NCBI GenBank assembly: GCA_965206395.1
Contig: CBDBJK010000035.1
Span: forward strand, 62,001-126,000
DNA: 64,000 nt
From: CBDBJK01 sp965206395
GTDB taxonomy: Bacteria; Chloroflexota; Dehalococcoidia; Lucifugimonadales; CATOSD01
Direction of reading: 5' to 3'
Below the pieces are notes generated by a model. The model made no database searches and was not told where the DNA came from. It was given only the letters and a program-made list of their open reading frames with translations. How positions within the stretch are numbered: the stretch's first letter is position 1; every line of letters begins with the position of its first letter. The position numbers and the translations under genes are program-made. This document shows, one piece after another, positions 1 through 9,087 of this stretch.

Positions 1-977
1 CGTATGGCTATTTGACCTGTTCGTGTGGCGGCTGCCCTGCCGATATGCACCGTGCCAGACCTCTCTGGCGCTTGGAGCCGCTCTAGCCTATCCAGTCTCC
101 TCTCGCGTCCCTTAGCTTCCCTGGTTCGCTGTCCGGCCTTGTACCTCTGTATAAAATACTCTTCCTTGGCGATGTGCTCCTGCTGACGCTCGAACTCCTT
201 CTGTTGACGTATTACCTGTTCGGCCTTCAGAGCCTTGTATTTGCTATAGTTCCCTGGAAAGCTCTGGATTTTCCCGTGGTCTAGCTCCCATATCTGGTTC
301 ACCGTCTTGTCCAGGAAATACCTGTCATGCGACACGACGATGAATGCGTGAGAGAAGTGGCTAAGGAAGTCTTCAAGCCAGTTCAACCCTTGGAAGTCGA
401 GGTAGTTGGTCGGTTCGTCCAGCACCAGGAGGTCCGGGTCGGTGAGCAGTGCCTTTGCGAGGGCAGCGCGCGTCCGTTCTCCTCCGCTGGCCAGAGCGAT
501 TGGCGTGTTCAGAGCCTCAAGAGGCAGGCCAACCCCTGCGACAACCCGCTCCATGTGGTTCTGGTAGTCGTAGCCGCCAAGGGATTCGTACTCCTCGAGG
601 AGTGCTGAATAGCGACGCTCGGCCTGACGCCTTTCCGTGCCCTCTGCCCACTGAATCTCAAGGCCGCTTGAGGCGAGCGAGTCTTCAAGGGTTTTCAGCT
701 TCTCGAAGGCCGTCATCACCTCGTCTTGGAGCGAGCCGTCCGTTGTCTGCTCCGGCAGCTGCGATACATAGCCGATTCGCAGACCGTCGTGTCTCACCAC
801 CGTGCCACCGTTGGGCGCGAGCTCACCTACGAGGAGGCGAAGGAGCGATGTCTTGCCGCCACCGTTGGGGCCAACCATGCCTATGCGAGCCTTTTCATCC
901 ACCTCCACGTCTAGGCCGGAGAATATCTCCAACTCGCCATAAAGCACTTTTAGTTGTAAACCTGATAGAAGTCGCAT
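1..977 (-). CDS. ABC-F family ATPase (EttA/Uup-like), partial at window edge
   Basis: The reverse strand is open from an ATG at 977 to the window edge, giving about 325 residues with the C-terminus missing. It has a Walker A (GPNGGGKTS, near residue 40), an ABC signature (ASGGERTRAAL) and a Walker B with the ABC-F continuation LDEPTNYLD. A charged linker rich in Glu, Arg and Lys follows, then the second cassette would start outside the window. There are no membrane segments, as expected for ABC-F proteins, soluble ATPases that act on ribosomes in translation or antibiotic protection. No strong ribosome binding site is visible. The subtype cannot be decided from half a protein. Confidence 0.9.
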   Translation of the reverse strand, partial: MRLLSGLQLKVLYGELEIFSGLDVEVDEKARIGMVGPNGGGKTSLLRLLVGELAPNGGTVVRHDGLRIGYVSQLPEQTTDGSLQDEVMTAFEKLKTLEDSLASSGLEIQWAEGTERRQAERRYSALLEEYESLGGYDYQNHMERVVAGVGLPLEALNTPIALASGGERTRAALAKALLTDPDLLVLDEPTNYLDFQGLNWLEDFLSHFSHAFIVVSHDRYFLDKTVNQIWELDHGKIQSFPGNYSKYKALKAEQVIRQQKEFERQQEHIAKEEYFIQRYKAGQRTREAKGRERRLDRLERLQAPERSGTVHIGRAAATRTGQIAI

Positions 978-1060
978 TCTTTATGTATGAGCCATCTTGG
1001 GATAGGATACTTCTCCTAATCCTATCAAACAAAGGGACTGACCAGGGTGTGCAAGTTCAA

Positions 1061-1227
1061 AGAGCGCCTAACAAAACCGTCCCTTGTCATTCTGTCCGAC
1101 TCCTTTGAGTAGAATATCTTCGGACTCCGATTCTTCGGAGAGCGAAGCGAAGAATCTAAACTTGACGCTAAGATTCTTCGTCGTGCCTCCTCAGAATGAC
1201 ATCAATGTAGGTTTTGTTAGACGGTCT
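1061..1227. repeat. MITE-like palindromic element with IS5-type ends
   Basis: A 167-base non-coding element begins AGAGCGCCTAACAAAACC and ends with the near-perfect inverted copy (16 of 18 positions). These ends match the 18-base ends of the IS5-family element at 52730-53611. Inside are further inverted arms: GTCATTCTG against CAGAATGAC, and AGATTCTTCG against CGAAGAATCT. It has no ORF, so it is probably a non-autonomous derivative moved in trans. AA dinucleotides flank both ends. A decayed relative lies at 27853-27972. Confidence 0.7.
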
Positions 1228-1290
1228 AAATATGCCATGATGTGTTCGGCGTCACGCTAACAGCCCTTCAAATGGGAGAAGGCTAGTGGT

Positions 1291-1953
1291 TCAACGTTTT
1301 TGTATTGATGGGTAGAGTGACTTTAGCTTGATGCGCGCATCCTCGGTAGTGAAGCGCCAATCCACTCGTATCACATCCCGGTTGCGTTGATTCTGCCAAG
1401 CATTGACCTCGCCGCGCAGGATGTCTTGATTGGCAATCCGTCGGTCCAGGCACTGTCGAGCCAGCACACCGGTCTCTATCTCCGCCATATTCAACCAACT
1501 CCCGTGTTTGGGAGTGTAGTGTATCTCCAGTCGCTCAGCTATACGCCTCGCCTCAGCAGGCTCGAATGCCTCGTATAGCGAGGACAGCTTGTGAGTGTTG
1601 AGATTGTCCATTACCAGCACGATCCGGTCTCTGTCAGGGTAGTCCTCGTCGACCAGTTTCTTTATCACATGCGCCCAGTCCACCTTCGTGCGACGCTCTC
1701 TGACCTCGACTCGGCGCCATCCGTCCAACGGTGCAAACAGCATGAACAGGCTGCTCACTCCATTGCGCTCGTATTCGTAGTCGTATGCCGCCGATAAGCC
1801 GGGCGCTGCGGGACGCGGCACTCGCGTCTCCTTGACTTGCTGTTTGCTCGTCTCATCCATGCACACCAGAACCTCATTCCCATCGTACGGCCGTTGGTAG
1901 ACCTCCATCACGTCTTCCATCACGTCTTCCATCACGTCTTCCATCGCGCACAC
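1291..1953 (-). CDS. IS630 transposase, C-terminal DDE half
   Basis: Catalytic half of the transposase. It has VCMDETSKQ (first Asp), VMDNLNTHK (second Asp) and HGSWLNMAEIE (final Glu), the DDE motifs of the IS630 family. The frame continues upstream to the A9 run at 2015-2023. The coded stretch near its start contains three tandem copies of a 12-base unit (1905-1940), giving MEDVMEDVMEDVMEV where one copy would be expected. The repeat is in frame, so it may be tolerated. Independent translation from the ATG at 1953 would give a protein without DNA-binding domain. Confidence 0.75.
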   Translation of the reverse strand: MCAMEDVMEDVMEDVMEVYQRPYDGNEVLVCMDETSKQQVKETRVPRPAAPGLSAAYDYEYERNGVSSLFMLFAPLDGWRRVEVRERRTKVDWAHVIKKLVDEDYPDRDRIVLVMDNLNTHKLSSLYEAFEPAEARRIAERLEIHYTPKHGSWLNMAEIETGVLARQCLDRRIANQDILRGEVNAWQNQRNRDVIRVDWRFTTEDARIKLKSLYPSIQKR

Positions 1954-2461
1954 AAACTCCGCGCTCTGACCGGGCGGGATGCACCAACTCTGCTTCAGCC
2001 ACGGCTTCAGTTCGTTTTTTTTTAAGCGCCTGGCGAACCGTCTCGGTGCTAATGGTCCCGACTATCTCACACTCGACCAACTGGTCAGCCAACAGCTTCA
2101 GGGTCCAACTGGCACGCCCCTCCGGCGGTTCCCCGCAGGCCATCGCTATCAACCGTGCTTCACCTTCGCCGTCCAGTCTCTTTTGACGCCGACGCAGTTG
2201 CTTTTTGCGATTCAGCGCAGACTCGACCCCCTCCTCCACACAGCGCTTGCGTATTCGCTCGACCGTTGACTGTCCCACACCGAGCGCGCTGGTGATGTCC
2301 GCGTCCTTCATTCCCCCGTCCGAGCGTGACTCATCGCTCATCAGCAGAATGCGCGCATGGGTCTGTTTGTACGCCGCAGCCCGACCGCGTGAGACCAAGG
2401 CTTTGAGTTCCTGTTGTTCGTCGGTAGTCAGTCTGATACGGTACTTCTTGGTAGACATCAT
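1874..2461 (-). CDS. IS630 transposase, N-terminal helix-turn-helix half
   Basis: The start is the ATG at 2461, nine bases after a GGAGGA ribosome binding site; the frame stays open further upstream but without such a site. The product has the two helix-turn-helix regions usual in IS630 transposases (around DADITSALGVGQSTVERIRKR and the later LADQLVE region). The true coding path leaves this frame at a run of nine A residues (2023-2015); beyond it the frame reads an Arg/Asp repeat that does not belong to the family. Dropping one A, or adding two, restores the catalytic frame, so transcriptional slippage or +1 frameshifting could produce a full transposase. Confidence 0.75.
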   Translation of the reverse strand: MMSTKKYRIRLTTDEQQELKALVSRGRAAAYKQTHARILLMSDESRSDGGMKDADITSALGVGQSTVERIRKRCVEEGVESALNRKKQLRRRQKRLDGEGEARLIAMACGEPPEGRASWTLKLLADQLVECEIVGTISTETVRQALKKKRTEAVAEAELVHPARSERGVCVRDGRRDGRRDGRRDGGLPTAVRWE

Positions 2462-2596
2462 GGTTCCTCCTCGGTTCAACGTTACGATTGAACCCCCAAG
2501 AGGAACAATGACTATCATGGTATTCATTTCAATGATGTTGGACCACTAGTAGTTCATTCACATGATTATGGAGGCAACCTACCCCCTCATCTCTAA

Positions 2597-4576
2597 CTAA
2601 TCGTCGGCGGGAACCGCACGCGCCTCAAGGGGTGACGGAGCTTTAGAGCCTATGTGATCGTTGAACCAGGCTAACATGCGGCTAATGTACTCTTCGCGCA
2701 TCCGAGGATGGCCGTCGCGGAACATCAGGTGTGCGCAACCGGGGAACCGCACGAGCTCGACCTCTTTATCCAGCCGCTTTAGCGCGACGAAATACTGTTC
2801 ACTCTGCTCGATGGGGCAGCGAAGGTCATCCTCGCCGTGAAGCAGCAGCACTGGCGTCTCGACGTTGGCGGCGTAGGTCAACGGCGAATGCTCTCGGAAG
2901 GCGTCAACAGCGTCCCTACGCAGCCCGCCCCATTGCATCTCTCCGAAGCGCACGCCAATGTCAGAAGTGCCGTACATGCTTGAGAGATTGATGCATGGAG
3001 CGCCCACGACTGCCGCGCTGAATCGGGTAGTGTGTCCTACAGTCCAACTGCTCATGAATCCGCCGTAGCTGTAGCCGTGCACACCAAGGCGAGAGGTGTC
3101 TACGTATGGCCGCGAGCATACCTCATCCAGCGCCGCCATGATGTCGAGGTAGTCCTCGCCGCCCCAGTCTCGCAGCACCGCCTTGAGAAAATCAGGCCCA
3201 TACGATGATGAACCTCGCGGGTTTACAGTAAGTACGATGTATCCAGCCGATGCAAGGGCTTGCTGGCGCAGGTCGAAGGCATCGTAAAACGCGCCGTGAG
3301 GCCCGCCGTGAATGTCCACTACCAGCGGATACTGCTCTGAGGAGTCGAATCCAGCCGGGAACCACAGGCGCGACTGTATCTCCATGCCGCCACGCGATAT
3401 CGTGAACTTTTCGAGGCTTGCTGCCGGACGCTTCTCAAAATAATTCTGATTGAAGGCCGTTAGCTGTCGCTGCGAGCCACTCTGAATGTCTATCGAGTGA
3501 AGGTTTCCCGTAGAGGTGGGTGAGACTGATAGGATGACCGCTGTTCGACCGCTTGAGTCGAAGGCGGCTGCGGTGTGCTGTGCTCCTCCGTCCCCAATCC
3601 TGCGCAGCTTTCCGCCCGACGCAGATTTCTCGTACAGGTACGACTCGCCTCGCGCGGACGCGATAAAGACAATGCGGTCATCATCCGTCCATCGCATCTG
3701 CGAGCCTGTGGCGATGGTCAAGCATTCCTCCGTAAGCCGCTTGGGAGCTTGTCCAGGCTCAAGGATGAAAAGCGCGCTTTCCCGCCCGTCGGATACCTCG
3801 TCGTCGTTTGAGCCGACGACGGCCAGCCTCTTGCCATCGGGCGACCATGTGACGTACTGCGCATACGATAGGCCCTGAGACCACTGTTCCGGCTCTCCAC
3901 CATCGACAGGTACGACGTATGCTTCCTCGAAGCTACTTATGTCGCGGTCTTCGCGCCGATCCGAGACGAAGGCAATCCTCGTCCCGTCGGGCGACCACGC
4001 GGGCGCGGCGACCTCACCTTCGCCGCTGGTAAGCTGACGGGTCTCGCCGCTCTTGGCATCGGCGATGAACAGTTGACGGAAGCCGTCGCCCCGCCAGCCA
4101 ACGCTGTCGAAGCGGTAGCGTATGCGGCGCACGACCCGAACGCGAGGGTCTTTCTTGGGGTCATGGTCTTCTGGCAGCTGGTCTGGGTCTACGTTGGACA
4201 CGAAGACGAGGGCGTTGGACTGCGGCGACCACGCTAACTCGGTCACCCCGGCAATCGCAGAGGTGAGCTTGTGGGCCTCACCCGCCGAGGTGGGTATAAT
4301 CCAGATTTGCTTGCGTCCCTTGTCATCTGGGCGCAGGAAGGCAACTGATTTTCCGTCCGGCGAAAACCTGGGCGCACTGTCCCTGGTTCCGCTGGTGAAT
4401 GAAACGGCCTCACCATTCGGCAGCTCCATCCGCATAATCTGCGAGCTGGTTTCCATGGCCTCTTTGTCGACTTTCGACCGCACGAAAACCAGCTGTGTGC
4501 CATCGGGGGAGAGCGAAGGCCCTGAAACATCGGTCAGTTCATAGATAAGGGATTGTGGCGTGTGGCCTTGACTCAT
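2597..4576 (-). CDS. S9 family (prolyl oligopeptidase-type) serine peptidase
   Basis: A 659-residue protein. The ATG at 4576 is preferred over an in-frame GTG at 4585 because AGAGGTG lies about seven bases before it. The first ~370 residues hold WD40/PD40-type beta-propeller blades with repeated SPDGxxxxF units. The C-terminal alpha/beta-hydrolase domain has HGGPHG (oxyanion), nucleophile Ser in GYSYGGF (~503), Asp in LLHGEDD (~583) and His in GCAHL (~616). This is the acylaminoacyl-peptidase/DPP-like arrangement, which releases short peptides or acylated amino acids. No signal peptide is seen, so it is probably cytoplasmic. The exact substrate is unknown. The next gene upstream is rpoD, separated by a terminator. 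Confidence 0.93.
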   Translation of the reverse strand: MSQGHTPQSLIYELTDVSGPSLSPDGTQLVFVRSKVDKEAMETSSQIMRMELPNGEAVSFTSGTRDSAPRFSPDGKSVAFLRPDDKGRKQIWIIPTSAGEAHKLTSAIAGVTELAWSPQSNALVFVSNVDPDQLPEDHDPKKDPRVRVVRRIRYRFDSVGWRGDGFRQLFIADAKSGETRQLTSGEGEVAAPAWSPDGTRIAFVSDRREDRDISSFEEAYVVPVDGGEPEQWSQGLSYAQYVTWSPDGKRLAVVGSNDDEVSDGRESALFILEPGQAPKRLTEECLTIATGSQMRWTDDDRIVFIASARGESYLYEKSASGGKLRRIGDGGAQHTAAAFDSSGRTAVILSVSPTSTGNLHSIDIQSGSQRQLTAFNQNYFEKRPAASLEKFTISRGGMEIQSRLWFPAGFDSSEQYPLVVDIHGGPHGAFYDAFDLRQQALASAGYIVLTVNPRGSSSYGPDFLKAVLRDWGGEDYLDIMAALDEVCSRPYVDTSRLGVHGYSYGGFMSSWTVGHTTRFSAAVVGAPCINLSSMYGTSDIGVRFGEMQWGGLRRDAVDAFREHSPLTYAANVETPVLLLHGEDDLRCPIEQSEQYFVALKRLDKEVELVRFPGCAHLMFRDGHPRMREEYISRMLAWFNDHIGSKAPSPLEARAVPADD

Positions 4577-4820
4577 TTTACGCACCTCTTGAATTAGTCC
4601 TGAACACGAGTATATAGCTAAAGCCTTCTGTGAGTAAACCGGCTTACACTTTCGCGCACGTATTCAGCGTTCAGGATTCGTAGGTGACGGAGCCGACCTG
4701 ATGCCAGACATCTGTTCGAGGATATGTTGCCCCCATCCAAAGAATGCCTCTTGTGAATACACATTCTGTCAGCGATGGTCGGAAGCTTGCCAGGACCGCG
4801 TTCTGACAGGTGCTATGGGC

Positions 4821-4868
4821 AAAAGAAAAGGCGTAGCCAGTTTCGCATTGGCTACGCCTTTTCTTTTG
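4821..4868 (-). terminator. Rho-independent terminator of rpoD
   Basis: A 19-20 bp inverted repeat (AAAAGAAAAGGCGTAGCCA / TGGCTACGCCTTTTCTTTT) with an eight-base loop lies 14 bases beyond the rpoD stop codon, followed by T residues on the minus strand. A-rich and T-rich flanks on both sides could make it bidirectional. The remaining 4586-4820 stretch shows no supportable gene. Confidence 0.85.
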
Positions 4869-4881
4869 CAAAAGTCTGTTG

Positions 4882-6411
4882 CTATTCGAGGAAGTCGCGC
4901 AGCTTCTTGGAGCGACTGGGATGCCGCAGTTTCCTCAGCGCCTTGGCCTCTATTTGCCGAATGCGCTCGCGCGTGACGCCGAAGTCGCGGCCAACCTCTT
5001 CCAGTGTCCGGCTGCGTCCGTCCTCAAGGCCGAAGCGTAGCTGCAACACCCGCGCCTCGCGGTCGCTGAGCGTGTAGAGAATGTCTTCCATCTGCTCCTT
5101 GAGAAGCTGATACGAGGCGGCATCGGATGGCGCGAGCGTGCCCTTGTCCTCGATGAAGTCTCCAAGATGGCTGTCCTCTTCCTCGCCGATGGGCGTTTCT
5201 AGAGAGACGGGTTCCTGGGAAATCTTGATAATCTCCCGCACCTTTTCCGGTATGACCTCCATACCCTCGCCAATTTCCTCGCTGGTCGGCTCGCGCCCAT
5301 ATTCCTGGACAAGCCTCCGACTCACGCGCAGGAGTTTGTTGATAGTCTCCACCATGTGGACGGGAATCCGAATGGTGCGGGCCTGATCAGCGATGGCCCT
5401 GGTGATGGCCTGCCGAATCCACCATGTGGCATATGTGCTGAACTTGTAGCCCTTGCGGTAGTCGAACTTCTCGACGGCGCGTATGAGGCCAATGTTGCCT
5501 TCTTGAATCAGATCAAGCAGAGACATCCCTCGGCCCATGTATTTCTTGGCGACGCTTACGACGAGCCGCAGGTTTGCCTCGGCCAGGTGACGCTGTGCGC
5601 GGACGCCCTCGTCCTTGAGGCGTTCCATATGCCCGTGAAAGACTAGCTCGTATGATTCCAAGCCCTCTATGATCTCTTCATTGTCCAACAAATTCTTGAG
5701 GTTGCTAATGGTTGGCTGATCGTCCAGAATATAGAGGATTTCTTTAGGAAGCAGGCGAGTGTCCAGAGAGAAGGCCCGAAGGTCTACCTTCGCCGCATCA
5801 GGCTCTATGTTGAGAACGTCTGCCACGAAGTTCAACATCTCTTCGGGGAGTCCGCCATCCAGGGCGTCTCTGAGTTCAGGTTGCGACATCATCTCCGGGA
5901 GGGTCCGTGGGCCATCCAGACCGACATACCTGCTGATCGCGGCTTCCAGAGGCTCGGCCTCACAGATGCGCTTCAGAAGTTGAAGCATGTATACCCAGGC
6001 TCTAGGTGAGCGTTTCTCGTCGGAAAGAAGCTCCTCTTCTAGGCCTTCGAGGTGCTTGTAAGCCTCCATCCTCCGGGCCAGAGCGCGCTCGTCGGCGGCC
6101 TTCAGGAGGCTAACTCTGCCTATCTCTCGTAGATACATGCGAACGGGGTCGTCGATCATCTCGACGGTTTCTAGCTCTTGCTCCCATTCGCTGTCGAGAT
6201 CGGTCTCGTCGTCCTCGTCGTTGGCCTTTTTGGACTCTGCGTCGGCAGTATCGTCATCGTCGCTGGTCGACACTTTATCTTCGCCTTCCGGCGGTCTATA
6301 GCCGTCTTCACGAGATCGTCTCATTCCAATCATGTCTTCAGTAGAAGACGAATGACCGATGAACCCTATCACAGCGCTGTCGGTGTCCTCTGCATCGATT
6401 GATCTGTCCAT
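4882..6411 (-). CDS. rpoD: Primary RNA polymerase sigma factor (sigma-70)
   Basis: 509 residues. An acidic low-complexity N-terminus (~45-85) precedes region 1.2 (DPVRMYLREIG, ~88). Region 2 (~278-348) has the promoter-melting stretch KGYKFSTYATWWIRQAI. Region 3 starts near VHMVETINK and region 4 ends with the -35-binding helix-turn-helix GVTRERIRQIEAKAL. The complete set of group 1 regions indicates the housekeeping sigma factor. It lies 38 bases after dnaG on the same strand, the widespread dnaG-rpoD macromolecular synthesis arrangement. The window's TTGACA/TATAAT-like promoters fit such a factor. Confidence 0.97.
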   Translation of the reverse strand: MDRSIDAEDTDSAVIGFIGHSSSTEDMIGMRRSREDGYRPPEGEDKVSTSDDDDTADAESKKANDEDDETDLDSEWEQELETVEMIDDPVRMYLREIGRVSLLKAADERALARRMEAYKHLEGLEEELLSDEKRSPRAWVYMLQLLKRICEAEPLEAAISRYVGLDGPRTLPEMMSQPELRDALDGGLPEEMLNFVADVLNIEPDAAKVDLRAFSLDTRLLPKEILYILDDQPTISNLKNLLDNEEIIEGLESYELVFHGHMERLKDEGVRAQRHLAEANLRLVVSVAKKYMGRGMSLLDLIQEGNIGLIRAVEKFDYRKGYKFSTYATWWIRQAITRAIADQARTIRIPVHMVETINKLLRVSRRLVQEYGREPTSEEIGEGMEVIPEKVREIIKISQEPVSLETPIGEEEDSHLGDFIEDKGTLAPSDAASYQLLKEQMEDILYTLSDREARVLQLRFGLEDGRSRTLEEVGRDFGVTRERIRQIEAKALRKLRHPSRSKKLRDFLE

Positions 6412-6449
6412 AACATCATCCCCATTCTTTGCGTATGATCAATCCCGTC

Positions 6450-8276
6450 TTATCGAACCCTTTGGGAAGATAGTTCCCTTATCCTTGCGTTTACGCTCGC
6501 GATCTCGCCCTCCATCTCTCTGGGAGGGGGTACGCTTGCGTCCTCGGAAGCTAGCAAAGCTTCTTGAAGCTCCAACAGATGACGCCTCTCTAGCCTTAGA
6601 AGGCACTGCCTTAATGCGGTTTCGCCTTCTTGTTGGTCTGTTGGCACTAGCTCCTTCTGTATAAGATATGTCAGATGCTCATGCAAAGACTCATCTAGAC
6701 TAATCCAGAGGTCATCTATTGTAGAGCAGCTTTGCCAATGCGTAAATACTTCGCGGTCTTCGCTCTTGTGGAAGTGCTCAGGAGCGAATTCGTGTATATG
6801 CTCTCTAAGCTCTGGGCGGCTCAACAGCAGGGCCAGCGTGTAATCTTCTATCGAGTGTTCAGCACTGCTCGATAGCTGTGACGCGCTAACTTGCGGAGTG
6901 GCGTCGCTGGCCTGCCTGTTCGAGCGTCTCTGGTTTCTTTGATCCTTCCACGGAAGGACTATGCTGGCCTTTAGCGCCTCCTCGCTGACATCCAGTGTTT
7001 TTGCCAATTGGCGAAAGTAACGTTCCTGGTCAAAGGCGTTCTCCGTAGCCGCAATGACGGGGAATAACGCTTCGACGGCTTGAGACCTGCCCTGTCCAGT
7101 GCTCAGGTCAAACTTAGCCGATATTGTCGGAATGAGGTAGTCCATCAGAGGAACCGCTTCCTGCGTCAGGCGTTCCCACTCCTTCGAGTCCTCTCTGATT
7201 AGTTTGTCCGGGTCGCGGCCTGCTGGCAGAGCGGCGATTTTCAGCGTCAGCGGCTCCCGTTGATAGAGCGTTCCAATCGAGCTTTGCCTTCCGTCAATCC
7301 TTCCGCGGAAGGACTGGTTTCCTATCACTCGCCATGAAGACTCAAGGCTGCGAAGCGTCGCTTCCTGTCCGGCGGTGTCGGGGTCGAGCGCAAGCACGAA
7401 GGACTTCGCCAGCGATTTGAGCTGAGTGACCTGCTGCTCGGTCAACGCGGTTCCCATCGAGGCTACGACGTTGGTGTAGCTATGCTCGTGGGTGGCGATG
7501 ACATCCATGTAGCCTTCGACGACGATGCCGGTGCTATCGGCCTTGATAGACTCTGAGGCCAGGTGAAGGCCGTAAAGCATATTGCGCTTGTTGAAAATGG
7601 AGGTTTGGGCGGTGTTGATATACTTCGGTGTTGAGTCGTCTAACGCGCGCGCGCCGAATCCCGCCACTTGCCCCTGACGGTTGTGAATCGGGAACATCAG
7701 CCGACCCCTGAAGAAGTCCCAGGAATTGCCGTTTTCCGTGTTGCGATGCACAAGCCCTGCTTCGACAGCCACGTTTTCGCTGAAGCCTTTCGTCAGAAGG
7801 TGTGACTTCAGGCCGTCCCATCTCTCTGGACTCATGCCCAGTTCGAATCTTGCGATGGACACCGCGTTTACGCCGCGTTCTTTCAGGTATTTCATGCCGT
7901 GCTTACCCTCGGAGGACTTGAGCACGTCCTGATAGAACTTTGCCGCTACCTGATTGATACGGTATAGCACCTCGCTCCGGTCATTGTCGCTTTTTGATGT
8001 GAGCGTGACGCCGGTTTTCCGGGCTAAAAGCTCAAGTGCGCCTCGGAAGTCCAGGTTCTCCTTGCGCATGACGAAGGAGAAGGCGTCTCCGCCAGTGGCG
8101 CACGCACCGAAGCAGCGCCAACTCTGCCGCTCAGGATTCACGATGAACGAGGGCGTCTTCTCGGTGTGAAACGGACACGCCGCCTTGAAGTTGCGCCCCG
8201 CTTTTTGTAAAGTCACGTAGCCGGATACTGTCTCGACGACATCCAGCCGCGCTTTTATGTCATCAACGACACTCAA
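6450..8276 (-). CDS. dnaG: DNA primase
   Basis: 608 residues, starting with TTG at 8276; no ATG or GTG gives the expected N-terminus. The CHC2 zinc-binding domain has CPFH (34-37) and a second half CFGAC (55-59), i.e. C-x3-C rather than the common C-x2-C. The catalytic TOPRIM domain includes VVEGYMDVIA and LALDPDTAG. The C-terminal part would bind the replicative helicase. It synthesises RNA primers for DNA replication. It is followed by rpoD and preceded by a small helical protein and dgt on the same strand, which suggests one transcription unit. Confidence 0.96.
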   Translation of the reverse strand: MSVVDDIKARLDVVETVSGYVTLQKAGRNFKAACPFHTEKTPSFIVNPERQSWRCFGACATGGDAFSFVMRKENLDFRGALELLARKTGVTLTSKSDNDRSEVLYRINQVAAKFYQDVLKSSEGKHGMKYLKERGVNAVSIARFELGMSPERWDGLKSHLLTKGFSENVAVEAGLVHRNTENGNSWDFFRGRLMFPIHNRQGQVAGFGARALDDSTPKYINTAQTSIFNKRNMLYGLHLASESIKADSTGIVVEGYMDVIATHEHSYTNVVASMGTALTEQQVTQLKSLAKSFVLALDPDTAGQEATLRSLESSWRVIGNQSFRGRIDGRQSSIGTLYQREPLTLKIAALPAGRDPDKLIREDSKEWERLTQEAVPLMDYLIPTISAKFDLSTGQGRSQAVEALFPVIAATENAFDQERYFRQLAKTLDVSEEALKASIVLPWKDQRNQRRSNRQASDATPQVSASQLSSSAEHSIEDYTLALLLSRPELREHIHEFAPEHFHKSEDREVFTHWQSCSTIDDLWISLDESLHEHLTYLIQKELVPTDQQEGETALRQCLLRLERRHLLELQEALLASEDASVPPPREMEGEIASVNARIRELSSQRVR

Positions 8277-8299
8277 TTATTCACACGCACCTGCATGAG

Positions 8300-8665
8300 C
8301 TAATAACTGCCATTCGATGTCTCGTATTCGTCTCTCGCAGAAGGGCGATAGGCGAATCGGGTAATTCTGTTGAGAGGTCTGCGCACGCTTTTCAGATGCC
8401 ACGCGATATGATCGATGCTGGCCCTGATGTCAACAAGGTGGTCGCCGACGGCCTCCCAGTCGTGAGGGGACTTCAGAAGACCTTCCAGACCATCGGCCAG
8501 CGATTTTTGGGCGCTCCAGATGTCACCCAAATCGGTGCTCAAGCTCGCGAGGTCACTGTCCATACTACTGGGCAGCCCCATCTCCTTTAGCTTGATTACA
8601 ACGCTGTGGGCCATGAGCGCCATTTCTCTGGCCTGCTCCATGTCCGGTTCCGGCCCTTCTCTCAT
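8300..8665 (-). CDS. Small helical hypothetical protein
   Basis: 121 residues from the ATG at 8665, chosen because GAGGGC lies just upstream; a TTG at 8689 is also in frame. The sequence is mostly amphipathic helix with many Met, Glu and Leu and ends in a basic, Tyr-containing tail. No membrane segment, signal or known motif is visible. It lies 23 bases before dnaG, so it is probably cotranscribed with it. No function is claimed. Confidence 0.6.
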   Translation of the reverse strand: MREGPEPDMEQAREMALMAHSVVIKLKEMGLPSSMDSDLASLSTDLGDIWSAQKSLADGLEGLLKSPHDWEAVGDHLVDIRASIDHIAWHLKSVRRPLNRITRFAYRPSARDEYETSNGSY

Positions 8666-8820
8666 ATAGCCCTCGCTATGCGCCAACAAACTTATTCACT
8701 GGTGATAATATCGTTAGCTAATTCCAAATCAGGCGGTATCATACGCCCTCATCCCGACCTTATTCCGCCAAGGGAGATGGGGTTAGCTTCCTCTCCCCTG
8801 GTCGTTGTTTAATAACGCTA

Positions 8821-9087
8821 TCAAACCTCGTCCATGACTCCGTAATGCGAAATGTAGCTAATCCAAAGCTCTTTGATCGATTCCAGAGCGGTTTTTTGCG
8901 GTTCGGGACTCATCTGGTTTATCTGCCCGAAGGTGCGCTTCCAGAGGTCGTCCACCTCTCTTTTCCAGGGTGCGTTCTCCAATCCGTGAGCATCACGCCG
9001 CATGGCTTCCAGGTGCTCTTGAATGCGATTTACCTGGTTGGCAACAGTACGACTTCGTATCTTGTCCATCGGAGCCATTACCGGCAT
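8821..9087 (-). CDS. Small hypothetical protein coupled to dgt
   Basis: 88 residues. Its ATG at 9087 overlaps the dgt stop in TGATG, so translation is probably coupled; a GTG at 9090 is the alternative. The product is basic at the N-terminus (MDKIRSRTVANQVNRIQ) and helical, with Trp residues in the second half. No domain is recognised. The tight coupling suggests a partner or accessory of the dGTPase, which is inference only. Confidence 0.6.
   Translation of the reverse strand: MPVMAPMDKIRSRTVANQVNRIQEHLEAMRRDAHGLENAPWKREVDDLWKRTFGQINQMSPEPQKTALESIKELWISYISHYGVMDEV

Larger units (their letters stand above)
1286..2546 (-). mobile_element. IS630-family insertion sequence
   Basis: About 1.26 kb. 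The two ends are imperfect inverted repeats starting GTGGT(T/C)CAAC, each bordered by a TA dinucleotide (1284-1285 and 2547-2548), the target duplication typical of IS630/Tc1 elements. The element contains a transposase split into two overlapping frames. It lies between the ABC-F gene and the S9 peptidase gene and does not obviously disrupt either. Confidence 0.85.

Noticed and set aside
1905..1940. Three 12-base tandem repeats as a possible CRISPR or minisatellite
   Set aside because: No spacers; it is an in-frame expansion within the IS630 transposase.
4671..4871. Short ORFs on both strands around the rpoD terminator
   Set aside because: They run through the terminator hairpin and lack ribosome binding sites and family features.
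8733..8812. CCCTCATCCC...CCAAGGGAGATGG stretch resembling the sequence at 29055-29100
   Set aside because: Perhaps a dispersed short palindrome, but the similarity is too weak to define an element.
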